Positions 19,725-30,698 of a stretch of DNA of 64,000 nucleotides are shown one piece after another. Origin of the DNA: an uncultured Candidatus Altimarinota bacterium (GTDB taxonomy: Bacteria; Patescibacteriota; Gracilibacteria; BD1-5; JAGOOR01); contig CALEVN010000025.1 in NCBI GenBank assembly GCA_937924685.1, positions 111,947-175,946 of the forward strand. The letters run 5' to 3'. A program made the position numbers and the translations under genes. A model generated the notes under the pieces. It did not search any database and was not told the DNA's origin. It saw only the letters and a program-made list of their open reading frames with translations. Numbering within the stretch: the stretch's first letter is position 1; each line of letters opens with the position of its first letter.

Positions 19725-21461
19725 ATGTACTTCACTCCTCCTCATGAAGAAATAGCCAAAAAGAAAATCTGTCGCATAAGTGGACAAGAATTTTTTGTAA
19801 CTGATAGAGACCTAGAATTTTACGAGAAAATATCTCCTACTTTTGCTGGAACGAAATACCTGATACCGAGCCCCACTCTCTGTCCAGAGGAACGTATGAG
19901 GAGGAGGCTCTCGTGGAGAAATGAACGAAAGCTCTATCACGGGAAATGTGCCAAAACAGGGAACCAAATCATTTCCACCTATTCACACGACAAAGACTAC
20001 GTCATCTACGACCCAAAAGTCTGGAATAGTGATGACTGGAATCCTTTTGATTTTTCTGCCAATTTTGATTTTTCACGACCATTTTTCCCACAGTTCAATG
20101 AACTCATGAGACGAACACCAAAGCCAGCACTTGCAAACGGTTTCTGAGAAAACTCAGATTATTGCAATCAGTGTTACCACTTAAAAGACTGTTATCTGTG
20201 TTTCTGTACTGACTATTCAGAGAACTGTGAATATCTCTATGGATCCTTTGAATCAAAAAATTGTTTTGACTGCCTCAATGTCGAAAAATGTGAATACTGC
20301 TACGAATGTATCGGTTGTGCTCACTGCTTTTGAGCTCAAAAGTGTACCGACTGTCGTGACTCTCGTGATATAGTATTTTGTTTTGATTGTAGCGGTTGTC
20401 ATGACTGTTTCGGTTGTACAAATCTCAGAAATAAATCGTATTATTTTTTCAACGAACCTCTGACAGAAGAAATATATAAAAAAAGAATTGAAGAATACCG
20501 GAAATCTTCAGAAAAAATTCAAGACCCCATTCGTGAACGTGTGAAGATGTTTATGAAAAACGCTATCTACCGTGATACCAATAATATCAATTGTGAATCA
20601 TGTACGGGTGATTTTCTGCATGGATGTAAAAACACGTATGATAGCTTTGCGGCAAAATGACTCCTCGACTGTAAATATATATCACTCTGCCCTGGTCAAA
20701 CAAATAATTCACACGATATAATTGGATCGCTCGGATCATGGGATTATGAGTGTATATCAGTAGATGGAAATAGTATCGGTTTTTCCGCTTATATCTATCC
20801 AAACAATACAAACGTATACTACAGTCATTTTGTAAATAGTTCTCACGACCTTTTTGGCTGCTCATCGCTCAAGAAATCCCATCACTGCATCATGAATAAA
20901 ACATATGGGACCCAGGAATATGAAAATCTCTGTGCAAAAATTATAGATCACATGCGTTCGACGGGAGAATGGGGTGAATTTTTCCCAACAGAGATAAGTC
21001 CGTTTTGATATGATGAAACTGTTGCCATGGAACACTTTCCTCTTTCTCAAAGAGAAGTGGTCAAAAAATGATGGAAATGGAAATGAGAAGAAGAGACATC
21101 ATCGTATCATGGCCCATACTATGAAGCTCTGCAAATTGATCAGTATAATGAAAAAGTCGTTGGATATGAGCTAGCTCAAAAAAATATAGAACAGATACTC
21201 GGTGGAATTCTAGAGTGTACTGTAACAGGAAAACCCTTTAAGATAATCAAACAAGAACTCGTTTTCCACATAGAACACCAAATACAATTACCAAAAAAAC
21301 ACCCCGACCAGAGACATAAAGAGCGATTCTCTCAGAGGAACCCTCGAAAAATATATGAGAGAACGTGTGCTGAATGCCATAAAAATATCACAACAACATT
21401 TACGCCAGAAAGAAAAGAACGTATCGTATGTGAGGAGTGCTACAGGAAACTTGTCTATTAA
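19725..21461 (+). CDS. cysteine-rich tandem family protein, copy C
   Basis: 578 residues, 9 nt after copy B. CRISGQEFFVTDRDLEFYEKI, RNERKLYHGKCAKTGNQ and ANFDFSRPFFPQFNEL open the protein. The middle is the most regular Cys array of the four: CEYCYECIGCAHCFG, CTDCRDSRDIVFCFDCSGC, HDCFGC. Then GEWGEFFPTEISPFGYDETVA, GYELAQKNIEQI and the C-terminal CAECH...CEECYRKLVY. Seven or more TGA glycines, several at GW/GA positions where the paralogues have GGN glycine. Function unknown; likely binds several zinc ions or another metal. Confidence 0.85.
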
Positions 21462-21529
21462 GCATTCCCTGCAAACTTATTTTTGAACTACCAAGGAATA
21501 CCCATATAATGGAAATATAAAATCATACC

Positions 21530-23275
21530 ATGAATCTTTTGTCACTATCGGGAGAGAGTATCGTGGAGACAAAGGAATGTGCCCTATCAGGGGAAAAGTT
21601 CTGTATCACTGACAGGGATATAATGCTCTATGATCAGATATCTCCTGTATTCGATGGAAAAAAATACAGTATACCAACACCGACTTTGTCCCCTATTACC
21701 CGTATGCAGCGACGCATGGCGTTCCGAAATGAGCGGTATCTCTATGAGAAAAAATCATGCTTCACCGGTAAAACACTTATCACCATGTACCATCCTGATG
21801 ATGAGAGAAAAGTATGTGAAGCAAAACTCTGGCACGGAGATAGTTGGTCTGCATTTGAATATGGTCGAAAAGTAGATTTTAGCCGCCCTCTTCTACCACA
21901 GATAGGCGAACTCTGGTATGACGTCCCAATGATGGCACTCTATCATACATCAAATAATGAAAACTGTGACTATACAAATTGGTTTGGAGGTGGTAAAGTA
22001 GGCTCGAAAAACTGTTATCTATGTTTCAATGGTGGAGAAAGTGAAGATTGCATGTTTTGCAAGGGTTGCGTCAAATCAAAGGATGATCTCGATATGTATT
22101 TTGGCTCAAGAAATGAGCATTGCTACGAATGTGTGAATTGTAACGAATGTTATAGCGTATTCTATTCTCAGGACTGTACGAATTGTCGTGACTGTCATTT
22201 TTGCGCTTCTTGTATCGGGTGCCAGAACTGTTTTGGATGTTCGAATTTAGCTGGACAAGAATACTGTATTTTTAATGAAAAATTAGAAAAATCAGTCTAC
22301 CAATCAAAGATAAAAGAACTCCGTATCACTCATGCCAATTACCCTGCCATATTTAACCGAGTACACAGATTTCATGCATCACATCCTGTAAGAGCGACCC
22401 ATAACGTCAATTGCGATAACTCGATTGGAGATTATCTCGTAGACTGTAAAAATGTGCTTGGATTTGAGGTTTTTAGTTGTGAAAATGTGAAATATGTCGG
22501 TTCATCAAAAATGGCGAAAGACAGTCTCGATATGAATGGTTTTGGGTATTATTCTGATCACCTCCTGGAATCCTTGGGCTCATGAAATAGCTCACGTATA
22601 GCCTTTACTGCTTGTTGTGAATTCTGTTCTGATGTCTACTATTCTGCATGGTGCCTCAGCTCTCATGATATCTTTGGTTGTGTGGCCATAAAGCATGGAA
22701 ATAACTGCGTTCTTAATACATCTATGAGCCAGCAAGAATACGATACTCTCATACCAAAAATCATAGATCATATGCGTTCGACGGGAGAATGGGGTGAATT
22801 TTTCCATCCGAGTATTTCTCCATTTGGATATAATGAAACTATCGGTGCTGACGACCAACCACTGGATAGACAAACTATAGAGCACTATGGATGGAATTGG
22901 TACGATGCGCCAAAAAAAGAACGAAATGGTACATATGTCACCCCTCTCGATATCTGAGAATATAATTCTGAAAAAGTTGGAACAGAAACAGCGACGAAAA
23001 ATATTGATACGCTTCTTGCCTGAATAATGCAGTGTGAGGAGACTGGTGATCCATTTCGTATATTGAAGGAAGAGCTTCGTTTCTATATAACCCATGACCT
23101 CCCTCTGCCCCGCAAACATCCACAAGTACGATATAATGATCGTATACGTTTCATAAATAGAAAGATACTTCAGTCTTCTCACTGTTCAGAATGCGGAACA
23201 ATAATACAAACCACCCATGATACAGATAAAAGAAAAGTGCTTTGTGAAAATTGTTACCGTAAGATGGTATATTAG
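21530..23275 (+). CDS. cysteine-rich tandem family protein, copy D
   Basis: 581 residues, 68 nt after copy C. CALSGEKFCITDRDIMLYDQI, RNERYLYEKKSCFTGKT and VDFSRPLLPQIGEL open it. The Cys-rich run then has NCYLCFNGGESEDCMFC, HCYECVNCNECYSVF and DCTNCRDCHFCASCIGC, then YCIFNEKL. Next come GEWGEFFHPSISPFGYNETIG and the C-terminal CSECG...CENCYRKMVY. It is the most divergent copy and uses only three TGA codons, with most of the first 351 codons free of TGA. It shares 34 identical bases with copy C (22772-22805 and 20952-20985). Ends in TAG. Confidence 0.85.
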
Positions 23276-23354
23276 GGATATTTTTTCGTAGAAAAGTCCT
23301 CCAGAAAGTGTCACTTTCGCTTTTTCTTTTTATATTTTATAGTACAATAGAGAC

Positions 23355-25607
23355 ATGTCTCACGGTCACTGACACCATCACAAAGCCAACATTACCCTTA
23401 TAATCCGTATTCCTTCGGATTTTTCTGGGTGACCTGATAATGTCACAGAAATGCTCGAAGCACTTCATACGACACTAGGGCATTCAGTTTTTAGCATGGA
23501 TTTTCATGTTATTGGACGGAAGCTTTTCTTTAGTATTCAGGTGACTCATGATGAACAATCTATCATAGAAAATCAGCTCTATACGACCTTTCAAAATATA
23601 GAAATAGAAGAGGTGAAAAGTCCTATGCAGTACAATCCGAGAAATTCTGTCTCAGCAACAATACGGATGCGAGAGGGCGATTTTTTCCCAATCCAAACAT
23701 ATAAAGACGGTGGCGATGTGCTCAAAAAAATACTGACACAAACAGCCGATCTGGAATTATCAGATAAGTGTACCTTCAGTATCACGATGGTACCAGCGCA
23801 CACCCATAATGTCATCTGGAATTATTCGAGAAATATCCAATACAGATGGCACATGTTCAAAAATACACTCAATTTCAAGAGACGCTTTATTGATACAAAA
23901 GTGAATATACGCACACAAGATGCGAAGCATACATACGAACACAAAAATCATGAAAATCTCTATCTCACACAGATTACCTGCTCTCTCGAGTCTACCTCAC
24001 AGAATCTCGCTCGGGCAAAAATAATTGCTCTCCTCAAAAATCTCTACGATCTAGAAAATCATCATAATCAGATGCTTTTTGATATAAAGCCAATGACCGA
24101 AGAAAATGCCAAAAATATACTCGCTCCAATAGCCCCGAAAAATGGATATTATCTGAATACTCACGAGATAGCGACACTCTGGCATTTTCCTCAACCAAAA
24201 GATAAAGTACCTCATATTCTACGCATCCTCTCAAAAAAAGCACGACCACCCCTCGGCCTCCCAACCAGTGAAAATACAGCAGAAAAAGATCTGGTCAAAT
24301 TTGGTGTCACAAATTACAGGAGTCAAAAAATTCCTTTTGGACTCAAAACATCCGACAAAGCTCGCCATCTCTATATCGTGGGAAAATCTGGTTCTGGTAA
24401 ATCCAAGCTCATCGAACTCCTGGGATACTCAGACATCATGAATGGACGAGGTTTTGCCTTGCTGGACCCTCATGGAGATCTTGTGGATAATATACTCAAG
24501 TACATTCCCGAGAACCGTAAAAAGGATGTCGTTATATTTGATCCAACAGATTTGAATTTTCCAGTAGGTTTTAATCCTCTCGAAGAAGTTCCGGAGGAGT
24601 ACAGACAGGAGTTTACAAATAGCTTTCTCGAGATATTTAAAAAACTCTTCTGACAGGCGTGGAATGCTCGTCTAGAACATGTCATGCGTTTCTGTGTACT
24701 AGCGCTTCTCGAAGTCGGCGGTGCTACAGTTCTCTCTATCATCAAACTCCTCACCGATCGAGACTATCGACAATCCATCATCAAACAGCTCAATGACCAA
24801 ACGGTCAAAAACTTCTGGACCAATGAGTTTGCTGCTTGGAGCGAAAAATTCGATAGTGAAGCCATCATGCCCATCTTAAACAAAGTCGCTCAATTTGTCA
24901 GTTCTCCCATGATACAAAATATAGTGTGCCAAACAGAAAATAAGATGAATCTCGCTGATATCATGAATAATCGAAAAATACTGCTCGTAAAACTCAGTAA
25001 AGGTCAGCTCTGAGAATCAAATGCCAACCTCATCGGAGCGATGATGATTACTCGTATTTACCAAGTCGCGATGATGCGAGCCGAAATACGAGAAGATCAG
25101 CGTGTCCCCTTCTCCGTTTACATCGATGAATTTCAAAATTTTGCCACTGATACATTTGAGAATATCCTCTCAGAAGTAAGAAAATATAAACTCAATATCA
25201 CTGTAGCTCATCAGTATATGGATCAATTGGGGTCAAGTCTTCGAAGAACTATATTTGGTAATGTAGCGAATATCATATCTTTCCGTGTAGGTGCTGAAGA
25301 CGCGGCGGTTCTCGAAAAAGAATATGAGCCTGTTTTTACTGTTCCAGATATCATGAATCTCGGTATACGAGAGATGTACCTCAAGATGAATGTAGATGGA
25401 GAAAATACAGAAGCATTCTCTGCGAGAACACTGAATGTCCCGAAACCTCCTTACAACTATTCAGGAGAAATCTGCACCCTCTCTCGTCAGACCTATGCAC
25501 GAGCGAGGAAAGATGTAGAAGCAAAAATATTTGGCACCGAAGCAGAAGTCATCAAAAGTATGGAATCTCTCAAAGCAGACACAGATTTTTCAGAGCCCGT
25601 TATCTAA
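23355..25607 (+). CDS. VirD4/TraG-like P-loop ATPase, second copy
   Basis: 750 residues, a paralogue of the gene at 7502 but without the N-terminal membrane segment; it starts MSHGHGHHHKANITL instead. Walker A VGKSGSGKSKL is near 342, LLDPHGDLVDN near 370, and Walker B FSVYIDEFQNFATDTFENILSE near 595; ITVAHQYMDQL follows. Four TGA glycines. The C-terminal half aligns easily with the first copy (FGNV, RVGAEDA, EKEYEP). It should be a soluble or membrane-recruited ATPase of a secretion or DNA-transfer system. Its stop overlaps the convergent CYTH gene. Confidence 0.85.
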
Positions 25608-26299
25608 TCTTCTATTATTTCTTCCAGAGCTTCGAGCTTCCGTGAGACAGATTTTTTCATCTTTTTTGCATGGAGTTCGGTGATGCCTGCATCCGATATA
25701 TCATCTGGATCAATTTGAAACACCTTTTTGAGAACGGCATGAAGCTCCTTCTCAGAGGAACACTCTATCTCCGCATATTCGAGGGTATCATGTGCTGAAG
25801 TAAATGTATCAATAACGACCTCCACGTCTTCATAACCCGGAATGTAGTATATCTCTCGTACTCGAGAAATACTCTTCTCGAGGACCGCTCCAGAGTCGAG
25901 CAGGATACGCATCATAGCAGAAAGCGAACCTATACGAGTCTCTATTTCTTCTCGAGATTTGACGCCTCGTGTTGTTTTCTTGGGTCATTTGACCGTAATG
26001 TAGGGGACGAGGTCGACTGTCCGAAGTCGTATTTTTGATCACTTGAGAAAACCTCCATCAAAAAAGTCCCGTATCTGCATCAATACTTCAGTATCAGGTA
26101 TTTCGAGAGAACTATCACCGAGAGAGAGTCGTCATGATGTTTTATTTTTTGGAAGAGTATATGTCCATTTATTCGCTGAAAAATGACTCACATCAAAAAT
26201 ATAATCAACAATATCACAGACTCGTTTAGGTTCTATACCCTTTTTCTTCAGAGTTTTTCTGATTTTTTTTATATCAAATATTTTTGTTTCGATTTCCAT
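25604..26299 (-). CDS. CYTH-domain protein (class IV adenylate cyclase / triphosphatase-like)
   Basis: 231 residues. It begins MEIETKIFDI, the ExExK motif of the CYTH (triphosphate tunnel metalloenzyme) fold. Further features are KIRLRTVDLVPYITVKGP (basic strands), RKIREIYYIPG-like SRVREIYYIPGYEDVEVVID, and LEYAEIECSSEKEL with the acidic ELE-like pair. These enzymes act on inorganic triphosphate, thiamine triphosphate or ATP. Three TGA glycines. Its stop overlaps that of the ATPase (both near 25604-25607). It lies 64 nt after the AbiEi-like gene on the same strand, so the two may be co-expressed. Confidence 0.75.
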
Positions 26300-26363
26300 A
26301 AAATAGGTGTTAATCGTTATTTGCTTATCGTTAAATGTTCGAGGATAATTATAAGAACTTCCC

Positions 26364-27155
26364 CTATTTTGTCTTTTGTATTTTGTCTTTTGTATTTTTT
26401 TGGAGAAATGCCCTGCTGAGATGGCACCCCTTCCCATACCGATCGATCAAGCGTATCATCATCTCATAGAGATCAGTCATGCCATTATCATGGGCGAGGT
26501 ATTTGAGCCTATTGGTCGCAGAGATATAGCGGTGCGGGATAAATGCAGCAAATACTTCCTCTCGGAGACTTGAGGCGTTTTTTTTGAGCCAACGAAGGAT
26601 AAGGCTAGTATCTGTGATATCCTGACCCGGACGAGTCGTCAGAGATTCTAGAAGGGCATGCTCGGGAGACGTGATGAGAAATTCGGTATCTTCTATCTTT
26701 TGACGACTCGCATATTGTTTTACGAGACTGTAGAGGGATCTTTTTTGCTCGAGAAGGGTGATAGCTACGAGCTTGTATTCACTTTGTATAGAGAGGATTT
26801 TTGGATTCTTTGGGACGATGACCTGCAGAGATTCGAGGAGAGAATAATCACGCAGTCCGAGAGCGAGAGCTTTTGGTCATGAGATGATACCTTGTCAGAG
26901 ATAGTTTTCGGCGATGACCTTTTTGACGAGTGGCCAATAAAAATCCTCTGGGTCGAGCTTGGTATCGAGATTCCAGAGATACATACCTTTTCGGATAGAA
27001 ACAAGAGTTCCATTTGAGACCAATCTATGCGCGAGTTTATAGTTCCCATTTTTGGATACTGCCCCTCGTACCTCCAGATACTTCTCTAGATCATTCAGAG
27101 ACCAGAGCTTCAGTCATCTTTTCCTCATTTTTTGTACAATTTTGTTTAATTCCAT
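26364..27155 (-). CDS. AbiEi-like winged-helix protein (putative antitoxin)
   Basis: 263 residues. The N-terminal winged helix (LWSLNDLEKYLEVRG, then LVSNGTLVSIRKGMYLW) and middle ISGPKALALGLRDYS resemble AbiEi antitoxins, where this region follows the HTH. ITSPEHALLESL in the C-terminal half is like their helical domain. AbiEi represses its own operon and neutralises the AbiEii nucleotidyltransferase. No AbiEii gene is present; the downstream neighbour is the CYTH protein. Three TGA glycines. The last ~20 residues run through a low-complexity AAAAATACAAAAGAC repeat and look worn. Family assignment is by pattern, moderate. Confidence 0.6.
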
Positions 27156-27413
27156 ATTTGTATTTTATATTATATATAAGAGTAAATGTCGTTATAAAAT
27201 AATTATATTTTTATCTATAAAAATGCAATATTTTATTCTATAAAAATACTATACTTTTATACTCATTGAACTAAAATTATACCCAAGAAAATACATCATA
27301 TATCATCTTTTATCACGTTTTAGACAGAGCGGATTTTATTGCCTTGACTGCGAATTTTTACATTTATAAATTTTTCCTATACTAACCCTATATTTATCGG
27401 TCAAAGCTTCCCT
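27156..27413. promoter_or_regulatory. AT-rich intergenic region between the AbiEi-like gene and gatA
   Basis: Very AT-rich, no coding frame. Two direct copies of TCTATAAAAATRC (27214-27226, 27237-27249) stand 23 nt apart, with a related GTTATAAAAT at 27191. They lie 60-95 nt upstream of the AbiEi-like start and may be operator repeats. Toward gatA a promoter candidate is TTGACT (27344-27349) with TAAATT (27367-27372) at 17 nt. Confidence 0.4.
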
Positions 27414-28871
27414 ATGAATCTCTCTACTGCTTCTCTCTCAGAAATCCTCGCTGCCATAGCCAATGGCGAAACAACCAAACAAGCCGTCTGGGAACACTTC
27501 GCACATGTCCGTGATGAGCTCGATGGTGAACTCCAAGCATTCAACTATATTACTGAAGCGATGCCGACACCTGCCGAAGGTGCACTCTCAGGGCTTCCAA
27601 TGGCGGTCAAAGACCTCTATAGTGAAACAGGCGTCCCGACGACTGCTGCGAGTAAAATGCTCGAAAACTATGTCGCCCCCTACGAATCAACGGTCACCAA
27701 GCGTCTCAAAGCGGCTGGTATGATAAGTCTCGGAAAAGTCACCTGTGATGAATTTGCGATGGGTGGAAGTGGTGAAAATTCTGCACTCAAGGTCGCTCGT
27801 AATCCATGGGATATCACTCGTGTCCCTGGCGGAAGTAGCTCTGGTTCTGCAACTGCTGTCGCATCTGGTATGGCTCCCGTCTCTATCGGTACTGATACGG
27901 GTGGAAGTGTCCGTCAGCCTGCGTCTCTCACGGGTGTTGTCGGATTCAAATGAACCTACGGAAGTGTCTCTCGTTACGGTGTCATCCCTATGGCGTCTTC
28001 TCTCGATACGATGGGAGTCTTATCACGCACGGTCCGAGATTCTTATCTCGTCTGGGATGCGATGCAGGGTCACGACCCGCTCGATGCGACAAGCCTCGAT
28101 GGAAAAATCGAAGTCTCACAGGATATCTGGAATCGTACAGAACTCAAAGGCATGAAAATCGGTCTCCCAAAAGAATACTTCGGAGACGGTATCGAAGCTG
28201 GTACTCGTGAAACCATCGAACAAGCCAAGAAAACTCTCACAGACCTCGGAGCAGAACTCGTCGAAGTCTCTCTCCCCTCTACTGACTACGCTCTCGCTGC
28301 CTACTACGTCATCGTCCCAAGTGAAGTCTCCACCAACCTCTCACGATTTGATGGTGTACGATTCGGTCATATCACGGGCGAAGAATTCCGTGATTACGCT
28401 GATTGGATTTCACACACCCGAAGTGAAGGATTCTGACCAGAAGCCAAGCGTCGTATCATGATCGGTACGTTTGCACTGTCATCAGGATTTTATGATGCGT
28501 ACTATCACCGAGCATCTCTCGTCCGAGAACTCGTCCGACGTGAATTCGCTGAGACATTTCAAAAAGTCGATGTCATCGCCACACCCGTCTCCCCTATGGT
28601 CGCATGGAAAATCGGTAAGATGGACAATGATCCTCTCGCGAACTACATGGCCGACATCTTCACCGTCCCTGGTGCTCTCGCAGGTATCCCTGGTATCTCT
28701 GTCCCTGCTGGATACGCTGCACCAGCCGACGATGCCTCTCTCCTCCTCCCTGTCGGTCTCCAGATCATGGGTCCAAAGCTCGGAGAAGAAAAAGTCTTCA
28801 CTGTCGCTCATGTCTTTGAGCAAGCAATGAAAGAGAAGATAGCAGAAAGAAAACCGGAAGTTTGGAAGTAA
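27414..28871 (+). CDS. gatA: Asp/Glu-tRNA amidotransferase subunit A
   Basis: Amidase-signature subunit of GatCAB, which makes Gln-tRNA and Asn-tRNA by transamidation. 485 residues, full length. Catalytic Lys is in LPMAVKDLYSETG (about 64), then GGSSSGSATAVASG (about 139) and TDTGGSVRQPASLTGVVGFKG with the Ser-cisSer-Lys triad. TGA codons at 27951 and 28434 fall at FKGTYG and FGPEAKRR, both glycines in the family. gatB and gatC are not adjacent, unlike in many genomes. Codon use is GTC/CTC-rich, in contrast to the following gene. Confidence 0.96.
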
Positions 28872-28889
28872 TTTTAATTGCATTAATTT

Positions 28890-30632
28890 ATGAAAATAAT
28901 CTCATTTGGGATTAACAATTTTAGATGAATCTCTGGATGAATAGAAAAAAATAAACTTAACTTTAATGAATCAAATACGATTTTTTTATTGTGACAAAAT
29001 AATGTATGAAAATCAACATTCTTAAGAGCCTATGAATTTTTTTACAAAAATACTTCACCTAGTGACGATGATTTATTTAGTAAAAATGTTGATAATTTAA
29101 TTGAATTTGAATTAGAGCTAAAATTAGATGATTTTGATTTTGAAAAAGATGCGATTAAATCAAAAGCAGAATGATTGAGATCTTGGCTAAATAGTGATAG
29201 TGTTTTAAAGATAAGGCGCACATTTGTTTCGAAGATGAATTGAGAGAAGATTAAAATAGAAGCACCTGAAAACTTTACTTTTAGTTGGACAAAAAACGAA
29301 TGGGAGGAGAAGAATTATTGAGGAATATGATTAGATACAGTTTTTCAATCTTCTCTTCCTCATCCAATTTTTATTAAAGCAATGCCAACAGAAGAGGAAG
29401 TAGAAAACATTATCAATGATATACTCTCTAAAAAGGCTGAGAAAGCGCTAGAGGATAAAGAACGAGCCGAACTAAAAGCAGCTCAAGTAAAAATTAGAGA
29501 GTTGCAAGATAAAATGTATAACCCTGTATCAATACAGAAATACAAAGATGAGGTAAATAATCATTTCTGAAAGCTATTTCCTGAAACCCAAATAGAACTT
29601 GAAGAGAAAGATAAAACCGTATGGAGTGAAAGTAAATTTTGAAAAAAATTTGCTATTCATTTTGAGAAAAAAAATCCAGATGGAACAATTAATAAAAATA
29701 TACCTTCGAGTTACGCTAAAATATGACATGGAGCAATTAGATCTGCAATATTTTCACTCATGTTAATGAAAGATATAGCGGAAGAATTTGAAAGATCAGA
29801 AAATAGAAAAGATTATTTAGTGCTCTTTGAGGAGCCAGAACTATTTTTACACCCACGATTAATGAAGGAATTGAGGGCTCTTATTTATAAAGTTAGCGAG
29901 GATGATTATCCATATCAAATACTCTGCGCATCTCATTCACCACAAATGATTGATATATCAAAACCAAAGTCTTCATTAATAAGGCTAATAAAAGATAGCT
30001 CCTGAACTAAAGTTTATCAAATTGATGATTCTTTTTTGAAAGCATCTAAAAACATAGCAACAAAAGAACAATTAAAAAATGAAATGTACGAAGTATTAAG
30101 ATTTAACCCTTTTTTATGCGAGTCATTTTACGCAGATGAAGTTATTTTAATTGAATGACCAACGGAAGAAATCATTTTGAGATGATATTTATGAGAAAAA
30201 TGTCCGATGAAAGATGTATTTATAGTAAATTGTGGTACGGTAAATAATATTCCATTTTATCAGAAAATATTTTCAAAATTTTCCATTAAATACAACATTA
30301 TTTGTGATACCGATAATGCAAATTATGATGGAATTGATGCTAATTGAATTAAAAAATTCACTTCTTGAATCCAAAAAACAATTTATGAACAATATATACT
30401 AGATAAAGATAATGGGATTTCTTTAAATTTTTGCTATCACGAAGATACTTTTGAGCCTGCTCATAAAGTTAGCTCAATACCTGAAAAATTTAGATATAAA
30501 GATACATATAATATTTCAGATTGAAAACCATATAACGCAAATCTTTACTGGCGAGATGTATTAGCACCTAACTTGGAAGATGAATCTATAAACTTAGTAC
30601 CTATCATTTCGTTTATAAAAAAGATTACCTAG
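28890..30632 (+). CDS. OLD-family ATP-dependent nuclease (AAA ATPase + TOPRIM)
   Basis: 580 residues. MKIISFGINNFRGISGG is the usual SMC/OLD start. Walker A GQNNVGKST (35-43) has both glycines encoded by TGA. A coiled-coil (about 175-210) follows, then YLVLFEEPELFLHP (Walker B/signature, about 310), ILCASHSPQMIDI, and a C-terminal TOPRIM with ILIEGPTEE (about 420) and CDTDNAN (about 473). This matches class 1 OLD nucleases, a family including phage-defence proteins such as GajA of Gabija. No UvrD-like GajB partner is adjacent. It has 18 TGA codons and A/T-ending codons (TTA, ATT, AAT) unlike gatA, which suggests later acquisition from a relative with the same code. Confidence 0.85.
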
Positions 30633-30698
30633 AAGTAATATTTATTTCAGATTCTCCTTCAAAAATGCCACCGTCTTTGATCATGCATCGGTTGTAAA

